Below are positions 1-6,978 of a stretch of DNA of 8,852 nt, in pieces. Position 1 is the first letter of the stretch. Each line of letters begins with the position of its first letter. The notes below the pieces were generated by a model that did not search any database, was not told the origin of the DNA, and saw only the letters and a program-made list of their open reading frames with translations. The stretch lies in NCBI GenBank assembly GCA_900555005.1, contig USJM01000066.1:1-8852 (forward strand), read 5' to 3'. The DNA comes from an uncultured Lachnospiraceae bacterium. GTDB taxonomy: Bacteria; Bacillota_A; Clostridia; Lachnospirales; Lachnospiraceae. The position numbers were made by a program, and so were the translations under genes.

Positions 1-2
1 CT

Positions 3-1397
3 GTCTATGATCTGTACGATCTTGGAGAATTTGATCAGAAAGGCAGCGTCCGTACAAAATACGGAACCCGGGACCAGTATCTGACCGCCGTCCGCGCGCT
101 TCATGATGCGGGTCTTGAAGTCTATGCCGATATTGTCTTCAATCAGATGATGGGCGCTGACGAGACCGAGAAGATAACGGCAGTCGACACAAAACCGACA
201 GACCGGGAGGAACAGATCTCCGGTCCCCACGAGATCGAAGCATGGACAAAATTCACATTTCCGGGCCGGAGCGGCAAATACTCTGACCATACCTGGGACA
301 AGAAAAATTTCTCCGGAACCGACTTCGATCAGGCAACCGGCGCAAAGGGCATCTTTCTGTTTGACGGAAAGCGCTGGAACCAGGAGACCGACTCAGAGAA
401 TGTCAACTTTGATTACCTGATGGGTGTGGACCTCGATACCGACGATGCGGACACCTACAAGGCCCTGACAGACTGGGGCAGCTGGTATTTTGACACCGTC
501 CATCCGGACGGTCTGAGACTCGATGCGGTGAAGCACATGAGCTTTGACTTCTACAGAAGATGGCTGCGCTTCATGCGGGAGCGGGAAGGCCGGGACTTCT
601 TCGCCGTCGGTGAGTACTGGAGCGGGGATCTGAAAAAGCTTCTTCACTACCTCGATGTTGTCGTCGATGGGATGCCGGAACGGACACTTCCTGAAAGGAC
701 GCAGAATCCATCCGACAGCTTCAGCCAGGAGGCCGATGAACGCACTTCGGCTGCGGAGGGAACGGCCCTGACCCTGTTCGACGTTCCACTTCATTATTCA
801 TTTCTGCGCGCAGCCCAGAACGGGCAGAATTTTGATATGCAGAGCCTGTTCACCGATACCCTTGTAGAGGCGCGGCCCGAATGCGCCGTCACCTTCATCG
901 ACAACCATGATACGGAACCCGGCCAGGCACTGGAAAGCTACATCCCGGAATGGTTCAAGCCCATTGCCTACTCAATGATCCTGCTTCGGGAAAACGGCAT
1001 TCCCTGTATCTTTTACGGAGACTACTACGGTGTTGAGAATGCGAATGAATCGCCGATTCTCGATCTGAAAAAGCTGATCCGCATCCGGTCCCGCTATGCA
1101 TACGGACCTCAGACCGACTACTTTGACGACCACTCCGTCGTCGGCTTCACAAGAAGCGGGGATTCGGAGCACCCTGATTCCGGGCTCGCTGTTCTTGCCA
1201 CCGCCGGGGCGGAGGGCACGAAATACATGGCGCTTGGCCCCGCCTTCGCAGGAAAAACCCTGCGGGATGCCCTCGGACGGCATAATGATCCGGTCCGGCT
1301 TGATGAACAGGGCGGAGGCGTCTTCCATGTGCATGGCGGGTATGTCAGCGTATGGCTGACCGAGCCGGCGTACCAGGATATCCGGATTCATTTCTGA
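3..1397 (+). CDS. Alpha-amylase, GH13 (subfamily 5-like), 5' end missing
   Basis: Hydrolyses alpha-1,4 glucosidic bonds in starch-like oligosaccharides. The reading frame is open from nt 3; the start lies outside the window, and the first Met at nt 147 is internal because conserved sequence precedes it. The GH13 conserved regions appear in order: region I VYADIVFNQ (nt 120-146), region II GLRLDAVKH with nucleophile Asp at 522-524, region III GEYW with acid/base Glu at 612-614, and region IV FIDNHD with the third catalytic Asp at 909-911. The segments around WFKPIAYSMILLRENGIP and the C-terminal beta domain ending VSVWLTEPA resemble E. coli cytoplasmic AmyA. That suggests an intracellular enzyme, but the N-terminus is not visible. 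Two oddities: the region I His is Gln, and a polar stretch of about 30 residues sits between regions III and IV (nt 666-761). The C-terminus looks complete and the catalytic triad is intact. The family call is secure; the exact specificity is not. Confidence 0.93.
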   Translation, partial: VYDLYDLGEFDQKGSVRTKYGTRDQYLTAVRALHDAGLEVYADIVFNQMMGADETEKITAVDTKPTDREEQISGPHEIEAWTKFTFPGRSGKYSDHTWDKKNFSGTDFDQATGAKGIFLFDGKRWNQETDSENVNFDYLMGVDLDTDDADTYKALTDWGSWYFDTVHPDGLRLDAVKHMSFDFYRRWLRFMREREGRDFFAVGEYWSGDLKKLLHYLDVVVDGMPERTLPERTQNPSDSFSQEADERTSAAEGTALTLFDVPLHYSFLRAAQNGQNFDMQSLFTDTLVEARPECAVTFIDNHDTEPGQALESYIPEWFKPIAYSMILLRENGIPCIFYGDYYGVENANESPILDLKKLIRIRSRYAYGPQTDYFDDHSVVGFTRSGDSEHPDSGLAVLATAGAEGTKYMALGPAFAGKTLRDALGRHNDPVRLDEQGGGVFHVHGGYVSVWLTEPAYQDIRIHF

Positions 1398-1453
1398 CCT
1401 CTGAAGCTCCGTAAAATCGATGTAAAAAAATGCCCCTGACACGGCAAAGGAGG

Positions 1454-1482
1454 TTCAATTCCAGAAAAGCCCGTGGTAGAAT
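1454..1482 (+). promoter_or_regulatory. Sigma-A-type promoter of mgtE
   Basis: A -35 box TTCAAT (1454-1459) and a -10 box TAGAAT (1477-1482) are separated by exactly 17 nt. The -10 box is preceded by TGG, an extended -10 motif. Transcription would start near 1489, so the ATG at 1489 would have almost no leader, which favours the GTG at 1525 as the start. An AGGAGG at 1448-1453 lies upstream of this predicted start and is too far from any start codon to serve mgtE. Confidence 0.55.
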
Positions 1483-1511
1483 CGCTGTATGCTACCTTAC
1501 AGACAGATGCG

Positions 1512-1516
1512 GGAGG
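1512..1516 (+). promoter_or_regulatory. Ribosome binding site deciding the mgtE start (GTG 1525)
   Basis: GGAGG at 1512-1516 is followed by 8 nt and then an in-frame GTG at 1525. The upstream ATGs at 1489 and 1507 have no comparable site at normal spacing. Confidence 0.6.
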
Positions 1517-1524
1517 ACGGCGAC

Positions 1525-1965
1525 GTGGCTGCAGATTACAATGAGATTTTCAGACTGCTGACAAGCGGCAAACCGGATAATATTCAGAAGCTCGTAGATG
1601 AAACCCACCCTGCCGATGTCCTGCAGGCTGTCCAGGATATCGGCAACGAGGATTACCGGTATCTGCTCGTACTCCCGGATGACTATCTGGCGGATGTCAT
1701 CGACGAGGCGGACGATGATGACAAGTACGAAATCCTGAAGGTCATTGATCCGGGCCGGATCGGCTCCGTCCTGAACCGGATGTCCGTCGATGAGATTGCC
1801 GACCTGATCCGGGAACTGGAGGATGACAACAAGGATGCTGTCGTCAAGTCTCTCCTTCGCGGACGGACAAAGACCGATGTCACGAAGCTTCTGAAATACG
1901 ACGAGGAAACTGCCGGTGGTATCATGACCACGCAGTTCATCGCCATCTATGCGTCGATACCGTGA
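1525..1965 (+). pseudogene. mgtE: mgtE 5' fragment: MgtE N domain and start of CBS1
   Basis: This is the part of mgtE readable from the GTG at 1525 (or ATG 1489) to the first frameshift stop. It holds the helical superhelix of the MgtE N domain (repeats such as HPADVLQAVQDI and MSVDEIADLIREL) and the family motif TAGGIMTT at the entry to CBS1, then ends prematurely after IYASIP. It has no membrane segment, so alone it could only be a soluble fragment. In relatives the text after IYAS usually carries a few more residues before the helix that here reads DTVMRALNYL. A short deletion between two copies of TCGAT would explain both the missing residues and the frame change. Confidence 0.7.
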
Positions 1966-2222
1966 TGCGCGCGCTGAACTACCTCAAGACGGAGGTCAAC
2001 GCCGAGACATCCTGGTACCTGTACGTTGTGGAAAGGTCACCTATAAGCTGATGGGTGTTGTCTCCCTGCGCGACCTCGTGATGGGCCCTTCGACACCCTG
2101 ATCTCAGACATCATGAACGACAACGTGATTTCCGTCCGGACCGACCTTGACCAGGAGGCTGTGGCTCGTCTCTTCACAAGTACGGCTACGCTGCCCTGCC
2201 GGTCGTCGATGAGAATGGAAAG

Positions 2223-2861
2223 ATGGTCGGTATCGTCACCGTTGATGACGTCATCGATGTCATCAACGAAGAAGCGACCGAGGATATCCACCGGATGGGC
2301 GGAATCGACAAGGAGGAAAAGATCGACGGCTCCGTGAAGGACGCTGTCCGCTCCAGACTTCCCTGGCTTGTCGTCAATCTTGCCACCGCGATCCTGGCCT
2401 CCAGCGTCATCGCAAAATTCAACGGAACCATCTCCCAGATTGTCGCTCTCTCCGCCGTCATGACGATCATATCCGGCATGGGCGGCAACGCCGGGACCCA
2501 GTCGCTGACCATTGTCGTCCGTGCCCTGTCGCTGAATGAGATCGATAAGGAAAATGGCCTTCGAATCCTCGCCAAGGAGATTGTGACCGGTCTGATCAAT
2601 GGTCTCGTGATCGGCGCTCTGGTTTCCGTCATCGCCCTGTTCTACGATTTCAACCCCTGGTTTGGTCTGATTTCAGGTCTGGCGATGATTCTGAACATGC
2701 TCGCAGCTGCGCTGGCAGGATATCTCATTCCGATCATCCTCGAAAAAGTTCATGTCGACCCTGCCATCGCATCATCTGTCTTTGTAACAACTGTGACCGA
2801 CTGCCTTGGTTTCTTCTTCCTGCTCGGCCTTGCAACCATCACGATGCCGCACCTGAGATAA
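2223..2861 (+). pseudogene. mgtE: mgtE 3' fragment: end of CBS2, plug helix and membrane domain
   Basis: This uninterrupted frame carries the end of CBS2 (MVGIVTVDDVIDVINEEA), the connecting plug helix region (residues about 20-40) and the complete MgtE membrane domain with about five transmembrane helices. It includes the family motif GGNAGTQS near residue 88 and PAIASSVFVTTVTD near residue 182, whose Asp corresponds to the Mg2+-selectivity Asp of characterised MgtE channels. ATG 2223 is the first Met in the frame but is inside CBS2 and has no strong ribosome site. It is probably not a natural start. If expressed, it would be a channel core lacking its magnesium sensor. Confidence 0.7.
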
Positions 2862-2918
2862 TGGCCTCTGGTTTTCAGGTGTTCTGCCTGCGGCAGACAA
2901 CTGTCACAGGCGGTCCGG
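2862..2918. other. Short convergent intergenic gap with small hairpin
   Basis: The gap lies between the 3' ends of mgtE (+) and the ABC permease gene (-). It contains TCTGCC-TGC-GGCAGA (2883-2897), a 6-bp stem with a 3-nt loop, and the arms CACCTGA/TCAGGTG (2850-2856 and 2875-2881). Neither is followed by a T-run on either strand, so I do not call an intrinsic terminator. Confidence 0.35.
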
Positions 2919-3800
2919 TTATCCCTTGACAGCCCCGGCAACCATGCCCTTGATGATTTCCCTGCTGAAGGCAAAATAGAGGATGACAACCGGTGCCATC
3001 GTGATGAGCATTGCTGCCATCTGCTTCGGATAGTCGGATGCGAACTGTCCCTTGAACTGTGTCAGCGCCAGCGGCACGGTCTGCAGGGATACATCCTTGA
3101 TCAATACCAGTGCAAATGAGAATTCGTTCCAGCAGCCGAAGATCTGGATGATCGCGACCGTTGTCAGGATTGGTTTGCAGATCGGAAAGATGATATGCCA
3201 CAGCGTATAGGAGAATGAGCTTCCATCGATCGCTGCCGCTTCCTCCAGTGCCACCGGAATGGTCCGGACAAAGCCCTCTACAAGAAAGATGCCCATCGGA
3301 AGTCCGAACGCGATGTACGGAAACAGCAATGTATACCACTGATTGGACATCCCGCAGCGGCGGAACACGACATAGATCGGCACCAGCAGCGAGTGAATCG
3401 GGATCAGCATGCCCATCAGGAACATCACATAGAGCGCCCGATTCATTTTAAAGCGTACACGCGCCAGAATATACCCGACGATGAAGCTGAACAGCACAAT
3501 CGCCACAATCGAAATACCTGTCGTCCGAACGCTGTTCCACATTGATTCAGCAAGATGATAGTCTTTGTTTGTCAGGATCCTGATGTAATTGATCAGCGTG
3601 GGGTGTTTCGGAAGACCGATGATATCTGCGTTAAACACCCTTTTTTCCTTCAGGGAGGAGTAGAGCATCCAGATGATCGGGAAGATGCAGGACGCCGAGA
3701 ATACGATCAGAACCAGATTAATCAGAACGGCACAGATCCCATGCCGCATCCGTTTTCCTGGCGTGACAGCTGACTTTTCTTTTATTCCGGATTCTGTCAT
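2919..3800 (-). CDS. Carbohydrate ABC transporter permease, MalG type
   Basis: One of two membrane subunits of a CUT1-family sugar importer. The protein is 293 residues with about six transmembrane helices, the first near residues 21-45 (LINLVLIVFSASCIFPIIW). The EAA loop that docks the ATPase is at about residues 185-206 (EEAAAIDGSSF...). The start is set at 3800 rather than 3857. The ATG at 3798-3800 follows a GGGGGA site by about 8 nt and lies just 4 nt after the stop of the upstream permease gene; the longer version would overlap that gene and add a tail atypical of the family. It is the last gene of the operon. Substrate cannot be told from sequence; maltodextrin or another oligosaccharide is possible given the amylase nearby. 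Confidence 0.92.
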   Translation of the reverse strand: MTESGIKEKSAVTPGKRMRHGICAVLINLVLIVFSASCIFPIIWMLYSSLKEKRVFNADIIGLPKHPTLINYIRILTNKDYHLAESMWNSVRTTGISIVAIVLFSFIVGYILARVRFKMNRALYVMFLMGMLIPIHSLLVPIYVVFRRCGMSNQWYTLLFPYIAFGLPMGIFLVEGFVRTIPVALEEAAAIDGSSFSYTLWHIIFPICKPILTTVAIIQIFGCWNEFSFALVLIKDVSLQTVPLALTQFKGQFASDYPKQMAAMLITMAPVVILYFAFSREIIKGMVAGAVKG

Positions 3801-3804
3801 AGTC

Positions 3805-4698
3805 TCAATCCCCCATATTCCTCGTTGCCCGTTTGATCGCCCACTGTGACCCGCCAATTACAAGCAGGGACAGAACAAAGATTGCGACAGATATACAGCT
3901 TCCGTATCCCATGTTGGACTGCTGAAAGGACACCTTATACCCCCACATCGCCATAACCATGGAGGATGTGCCTGGCCCACCGGCTGTCATCACATAGATG
4001 TTATCGAAAGCCTTCATATTTCCTGCGATACAGAGTGTGACGCACACCAGCATGGTGTTGCGGATGAGCGGCAGGACGATGTAAACAGACTTCTGGAATC
4101 CGTTTGCCCCATCAATCTCTGCACTCTCGAGGACGTCTGTGTTGATCGAAGCGATCGCTGACAGGATGATGACCATGTAGTATCCGATATACTGCCAAAT
4201 CAGCGGGATCGTGACGTACAGCATGACATGTTTGGAATCGTTCAGCCACACCTGCTGCAGATCCGGGCGCCCGATGATTCTGAGGAACCAGTTGATCAGG
4301 CCGAATTTGTAATGATAGACCATGCTCCAGATCAGCCCGATGCAGACTGCTGAGATCGTGCTCGGAAAGAAGCCGAATGTCCTGTGGATTCCCTTCAGTC
4401 TTGCCATCCTGGAATTGACAAACATGACCAGAATGAAAGCGATTCCGATCTGCCCGATGATACAGGCGACAACCAGGTAGATATTGTGGCCGAATGCCTG
4501 CCAGAATACACTGTCCCGGAACAGCTGCTGATAATTGGCCAGTCCGGTAAAGTGTTTGGACGGACCGCCCTTCCATTCAAAGAAGCTGTACACAAGCGCT
4601 GTGACAAGCGGCACAAATACCGTAAAGACAAAGAGCGCTACCGGGACAATCAGGTACAGCAAAACTGTCCTGCGCCTTGGTTTGATGGTCGTCAGCAT
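3805..4698 (-). CDS. Carbohydrate ABC transporter permease, MalF type
   Basis: The partner permease of the CUT1 importer, 297 residues with about six transmembrane helices. The first is at about residues 10-38 (VLLYLIVPVALFVFTVF). The EAA loop is at about residues 191-212 (ESAEIDGANGFQKSV). AFDNIYVMTAGGPG is a typical MalF/UgpA/LacF signature shortly after it. The start is placed at ATG 4696-4698, preceded by GGGGGAAAGATC, a good ribosome site. The longer reading from 4776 begins in the GC-rich intercistronic hairpin and adds a 26-residue non-homologous extension. It is a short type without the large periplasmic loop of E. coli MalF. It is translated upstream of and nearly coupled to the MalG-type gene (4-nt gap). 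Confidence 0.92.
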   Translation of the reverse strand: MLTTIKPRRRTVLLYLIVPVALFVFTVFVPLVTALVYSFFEWKGGPSKHFTGLANYQQLFRDSVFWQAFGHNIYLVVACIIGQIGIAFILVMFVNSRMARLKGIHRTFGFFPSTISAVCIGLIWSMVYHYKFGLINWFLRIIGRPDLQQVWLNDSKHVMLYVTIPLIWQYIGYYMVIILSAIASINTDVLESAEIDGANGFQKSVYIVLPLIRNTMLVCVTLCIAGNMKAFDNIYVMTAGGPGTSSMVMAMWGYKVSFQQSNMGYGSCISVAIFVLSLLVIGGSQWAIKRATRNMGD

Positions 4699-4744
4699 GA
4701 TCTTTCCCCCATATATGGAAACAGCCGTTCCACCCGCGTTTGCT

Positions 4745-4762
4745 GGGGGCGACGCCGCCCCC
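4745..4762 (-). promoter_or_regulatory. GC-rich intercistronic hairpin after the binding-protein gene
   Basis: GGGGGCG (4745-4751) pairs perfectly with CGCCCCC (4756-4762) around a 4-nt loop, in the 114-bp gap between the binding-protein gene and the first permease gene. No T-run follows on the minus strand, so it is not a standard terminator. Such hairpins after binding-protein genes commonly protect the upstream mRNA or damp downstream expression, giving more binding protein than permease. That role is inference. Confidence 0.5.
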
Positions 4763-4812
4763 CACCTCAGTCTCAACTCGTTTCCTGCGGACGTTCAAGC
4801 GGCATCAACCGG

Positions 4813-6234
4813 TCAGGAAGCTTCCGTCTCAGTCTGTGACGAAGAGAGATAATTCTCCTCATATGCCTTCTGGACATCCTCGGCAACCTGCTGCGGCTCC
4901 ATCTCACCATTCAGCATGGACTGAAGCTCCTGATTGCAGACGCCCCAGACCGCACTGTTGATGTAGGAATCATAGATCTCGCACGGTGTCGTGTCGACAT
5001 AGCTGTAATTGTAGAAGTCCTGGGTAACCTGGTCGAACGCAGAAAGGTCAACATCTGCAACCTGGGTCAATCCGCCAAGTGCATACTTGGATGCTACATA
5101 AGAAGCAAAGGCCGGTCCGGTCAGCTCCTGTGCAAGGTCGATGCATGCCGCGAGCTTATCCTTGTCATCCGCAACCTTCGGGTTGATCGCGACTGCATAT
5201 CCAAGACCGATGTTCTGGGACTTCGGATCCTCTGTCGCATCTGCCGGCTGCGGAAGGACTGCGAAACCGATATTGTCATACTTATCCTTGTCCGAGTCCA
5301 GAAGCGTCGTGGCGATGTAAGACTCATCCCAGTTTCCGCCAATGAAGGCTGCAGCATCGCCGCTGATATAATATTCACGCGCATCCTCATTCGTCACAGA
5401 ATTGAAATCCTCGTTAAAAATCTTGGTCTCCGTGAACAGATGCTTCATCTCCGTGAGCGCAGCAACAAATTTTTCATCCGTGAATTTCGCTCCGCTTCCA
5501 TCAATCAGACTCTGGAACCATTCCTTTCCGGTATAACGATCGCCAAGCGTACTCAGGAAATCGGAGTTTGCCTGCCATTGTCCGCCATTGCCGAATGCAA
5601 TTGTCGTCACACCCTTGCCATTGAAGTAATCGGAAGCCTTCTCGACGTCATCCCAGGTCTCCGGGAATGAATCGAAGCCCGCTTCCTTCCACATCGCCTT
5701 GTCATAAATGACAACCGTACACGTTCCTCCGGTCAGCACCGGGAAGCCGTAGATCTTGTCGCCATCCTTGAACGGTGTGAAATAATCCTGTTTATAATCC
5801 TTATAATATGGAGAAGCCTTGATGATATCGGTCAGATCCATGACCTGCCCCTGAGCTGCCCACTGCTTGGTATTCATTCCCTGGAGAAGGAAGACATCCG
5901 GAAGGTCACCGGCTGCGGCAAGCGTTGCAACCTGTGTCTTATACTCTGCATTCGCCAGAACATTCTCCTCAACGCTGATATCCGGATGGGCATCCTCCCA
6001 CGCTGCCAGGGTCGTGCGGAATCCATCCGATCCGCCATTCGCCTGTGACTCTTCAGAGGTTGAGAAATGCATGATGTCTAGGTTTCCCTTGTACGCCAGG
6101 TCGTTCTTCGCCACTTCCACGACGCCGCTTCCTGCGCCCTCTGTCGACGCCTCCGTCGATTCCGCATATGCCGGCACTCCCATTGCCGCAACCATAGCTG
6201 CCGACAAAACAACACTCAACGCTCTTTTTTTCAT
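4813..6234 (-). CDS. Extracellular sugar-binding protein of ABC importer (family 1)
   Basis: Captures an oligosaccharide outside the cell and delivers it to the two permeases encoded downstream. The protein is 473 residues, usual for the MalE-like family. Residues 1-24 form a signal peptide (MKKR, hydrophobic core, AYA|E type I cleavage site). A Ser/Thr/Glu/Gly-rich linker follows (about 25-40), then the two-lobe binding domain starting near [11 protein letters not shown]. Family-typical segments include [11 protein letters not shown] (about 109-119), [21 protein letters not shown] (about 162-182, an aromatic/hinge segment) and FPETWDD. There is no lipobox Cys, which is unusual for a Gram-positive binding protein. 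The start is supported by AAGGAGG (6242-6248) 7 nt upstream. It is first in the operon; its ligand is unknown. Confidence 0.93.
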   Translation of the reverse strand: MKKRALSVVLSAAMVAAMGVPAYAESTEASTEGAGSGVVEVAKNDLAYKGNLDIMHFSTSEESQANGGSDGFRTTLAAWEDAHPDISVEENVLANAEYKTQVATLAAAGDLPDVFLLQGMNTKQWAAQGQVMDLTDIIKASPYYKDYKQDYFTPFKDGDKIYGFPVLTGGTCTVVIYDKAMWKEAGFDSFPETWDDVEKASDYFNGKGVTTIAFGNGGQWQANSDFLSTLGDRYTGKEWFQSLIDGSGAKFTDEKFVAALTEMKHLFTETKIFNEDFNSVTNEDAREYYISGDAAAFIGGNWDESYIATTLLDSDKDKYDNIGFAVLPQPADATEDPKSQNIGLGYAVAINPKVADDKDKLAACIDLAQELTGPAFASYVASKYALGGLTQVADVDLSAFDQVTQDFYNYSYVDTTPCEIYDSYINSAVWGVCNQELQSMLNGEMEPQQVAEDVQKAYEENYLSSSQTETEAS

Positions 6235-6301
6235 CAGATTCCCTCCTTGTTGAATAAGTTAACTAGGTAAGCTGTTAGAAGTTCACGAATGATTGTGTTT
6301 A

Positions 6302-6315
6302 CTTAATCGTTTTCG
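6302..6315 (-). promoter_or_regulatory. cre-like / LacI-family operator at the ABC operon start
   Basis: On the minus strand the site reads CGAAAACGATTAAG. It matches the catabolite-response (CcpA) consensus TGAAANCGNTTNCA at 11 of 14 positions, including the central CG. It overlaps the predicted transcription start of the importer operon, a normal place for a repressor. CcpA or a local LacI-type regulator could bind; no such gene is in the window. Confidence 0.45.
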
Positions 6316-6320
6316 TGTAA

Positions 6321-6349
6321 AACATATCACAATTGTTCCCTGTTATCAA
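6321..6349 (-). promoter_or_regulatory. Sigma-A-type promoter of the ABC importer operon
   Basis: Reading leftward, -35 TTGATA (6344-6349) and -10 TATGTT (6321-6326) are spaced by 17 nt, and TGA before the -10 box gives an extended -10 motif. The start point would be near 6313-6315, leaving an approximately 80-nt leader before the binding-protein gene. Confidence 0.5.
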
Positions 6350-6475
6350 GTGATTTGCAGTCATTATTTTACAATATCACCATTTTCATCATGTTTACTA
6401 ATTAACATTCATTAATTTTGTGTATTAATTGCGGCTATTTTTCGCCTGCTTACGAAATTATCGAAAGTGTCGTAC

Positions 6476-6492
6476 CGTTTAAACGCGCGTTT
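6476..6492. repeat. Overlapping palindromes CGTTTAAACG and AAACGCGCGTTT
   Basis: CGTTTAAACG (6476-6485) and AAACGCGCGTTT (6481-6492) are both perfect palindromes and share AAACG. This gives three alternating CGTTT/AAACG half-sites in 17 bp. They lie about 130 bp upstream of the importer promoter and just beyond the leftward terminator. A dimeric DNA-binding protein site is plausible but unproven. Confidence 0.4.
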
Positions 6493-6499
6493 TCAGTAT

Positions 6500-6526
6500 A
6501 AAAAAAGACTGTCTTCCTGCAGCCTT
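6500..6526 (-). terminator. Leftward Rho-independent terminator
   Basis: On the minus strand AAGGCTG (6526-6520) pairs with CAGTCTT (6511-6505) around an 8-nt loop, including one G-U pair, and is followed by five more Ts (6504-6500). It would stop leftward transcription arriving from the hxlR remnant side before the importer promoter. Confidence 0.5.
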
Positions 6527-6600
6527 CCCTTATGGTCCTCACTTTGAGGTAAAATTGGTAAAAAGGCCGGTTGAAAATTCGCCATCTGGTAAAATTGTGG

Positions 6601-6629
6601 TTTACAGCCATTCCTTCCTGTGGTATGAT
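6601..6629 (+). promoter_or_regulatory. Strong promoter of the tRNA-Gly gene
   Basis: TTTACA (6601-6606) and TATGAT (6624-6629) are separated by exactly 17 nt, and TGG precedes the -10 box (extended -10). Transcription would begin near 6636, about 30 nt before the mature tRNA 5' end. Confidence 0.65.
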
Positions 6630-6665
6630 TGGGAAGTCAATTGATTCAGAAAATACTTTTTACTT

Positions 6666-6736
<71 letters not shown>

Positions 6737-6765
6737 TTTTTCATGCCTTGACAGCCAGTCTGCGA

Positions 6766-6978
6766 TTATTGCTGGGTCTGCCTCAGATCATCAATGTATT
6801 CGCTTCCCCACTCTTCAATCGCATCCAGTACGCGTTTGAACCGCCTGCCGATGGGCGTAAGTTCATATTCTACCCGGAGCACGCTCTCTGTATACACTGT
6901 TCTGCTGATCATTCCTTCTTTTTTAAGATATCGAAGCTGTTTTGACAGCGTACCCTGTGCAATGTCAATTCTTCGCGC
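6766..6978 (-). pseudogene. HxlR-family transcriptional regulator, 5'-truncated remnant
   Basis: The reading frame ending at the TAA 6766-6768 encodes the C-terminal two thirds of an HxlR/DUF24 winged-helix regulator. It shows the recognition-helix segment IAQGTLSKQLRYLKKEGMI, the wing with SRTVYTES and RVEYELTPIGR, and the final helix DAIEEWGSEYIDDL. HxlR proteins are about 110 residues and begin with a CPV...GGKW...L segment, which is absent here. The frame stays open leftward from 7221, but residues 1 to about 82 of that reading are merely the antisense of the lactate oxidase remnant and have no HxlR character. The break is at about 6970-6985, exactly where the opposite-strand enzyme remnant begins. 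Without the first helices the protein would not form a normal DNA-binding dimer. A chimeric protein starting at 7221 cannot be excluded but is unlikely. Confidence 0.72.

Larger units (their letters stand above)
1525..2861 (+). pseudogene. mgtE: Magnesium transporter MgtE, frameshifted in the CBS region
   Basis: MgtE is a homodimeric inner-membrane Mg2+ channel gated by a cytosolic N domain plus two CBS domains. All parts are recognisable and in order: N domain (about 1525-1900), CBS1 (about 1925-2085), CBS2 (about 2090-2270), then the membrane domain (about 2340-2861). They lie in different frames. Frame 1 runs to a TGA at 1963-1965. Homology then moves to frame 3 (DTVMRALNYLK, 1956 onward), to frame 2 near 2031-2036 (KLMGVVSLRDLVM), back to frame 1 near 2089 (FDTLISDIMNDN), and to frame 3 near 2172 (KYGYAALPVVDENG) until the TAA at 2859-2861. 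Each shift equals a loss of 1 nt modulo 3. The protein text inside each segment is well conserved, so the damage is recent or is a sequence error. If the frames were restored the protein would be close to the usual MgtE length (about 450 residues). No terminator is obvious after the gene. Confidence 0.85.
6360..6600. other. AT-rich non-coding region between the importer operon and tRNA-Gly
   Basis: I find no convincing gene here. Besides the terminator (6500-6526) and overlapping palindromes (6476-6492), it holds an AT-rich stretch rich in TTAAT/ATTAA (about 6395-6430) and two copies of GGTAAAATTG at 6548-6557 and 6588-6597, exactly 40 bp apart. Confidence 0.5.

Noticed and set aside
393..1442. 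Minus-strand open frames opposite the amylase gene
   Set aside because: The plus strand carries all GH13 motifs; the antisense readings have no domain or ribosome site.
2186..2632. Minus-strand open frame of 148 codons opposite mgtE
   Set aside because: It is a shadow of the conserved MgtE coding sequence; its Ser/Arg/Ile-rich composition is typical of antisense reading.
2883..2897. Hairpin TCTGCC-TGC-GGCAGA as terminator between mgtE and the permease gene
   Set aside because: The stem is short, the loop is 3 nt and there is no T-run on either strand.
4699..4776. N-terminal extension of the MalF-type permease
   Set aside because: The internal ATG at 4698 has a good ribosome site, and the extension comes from the GC-rich hairpin region without family similarity.
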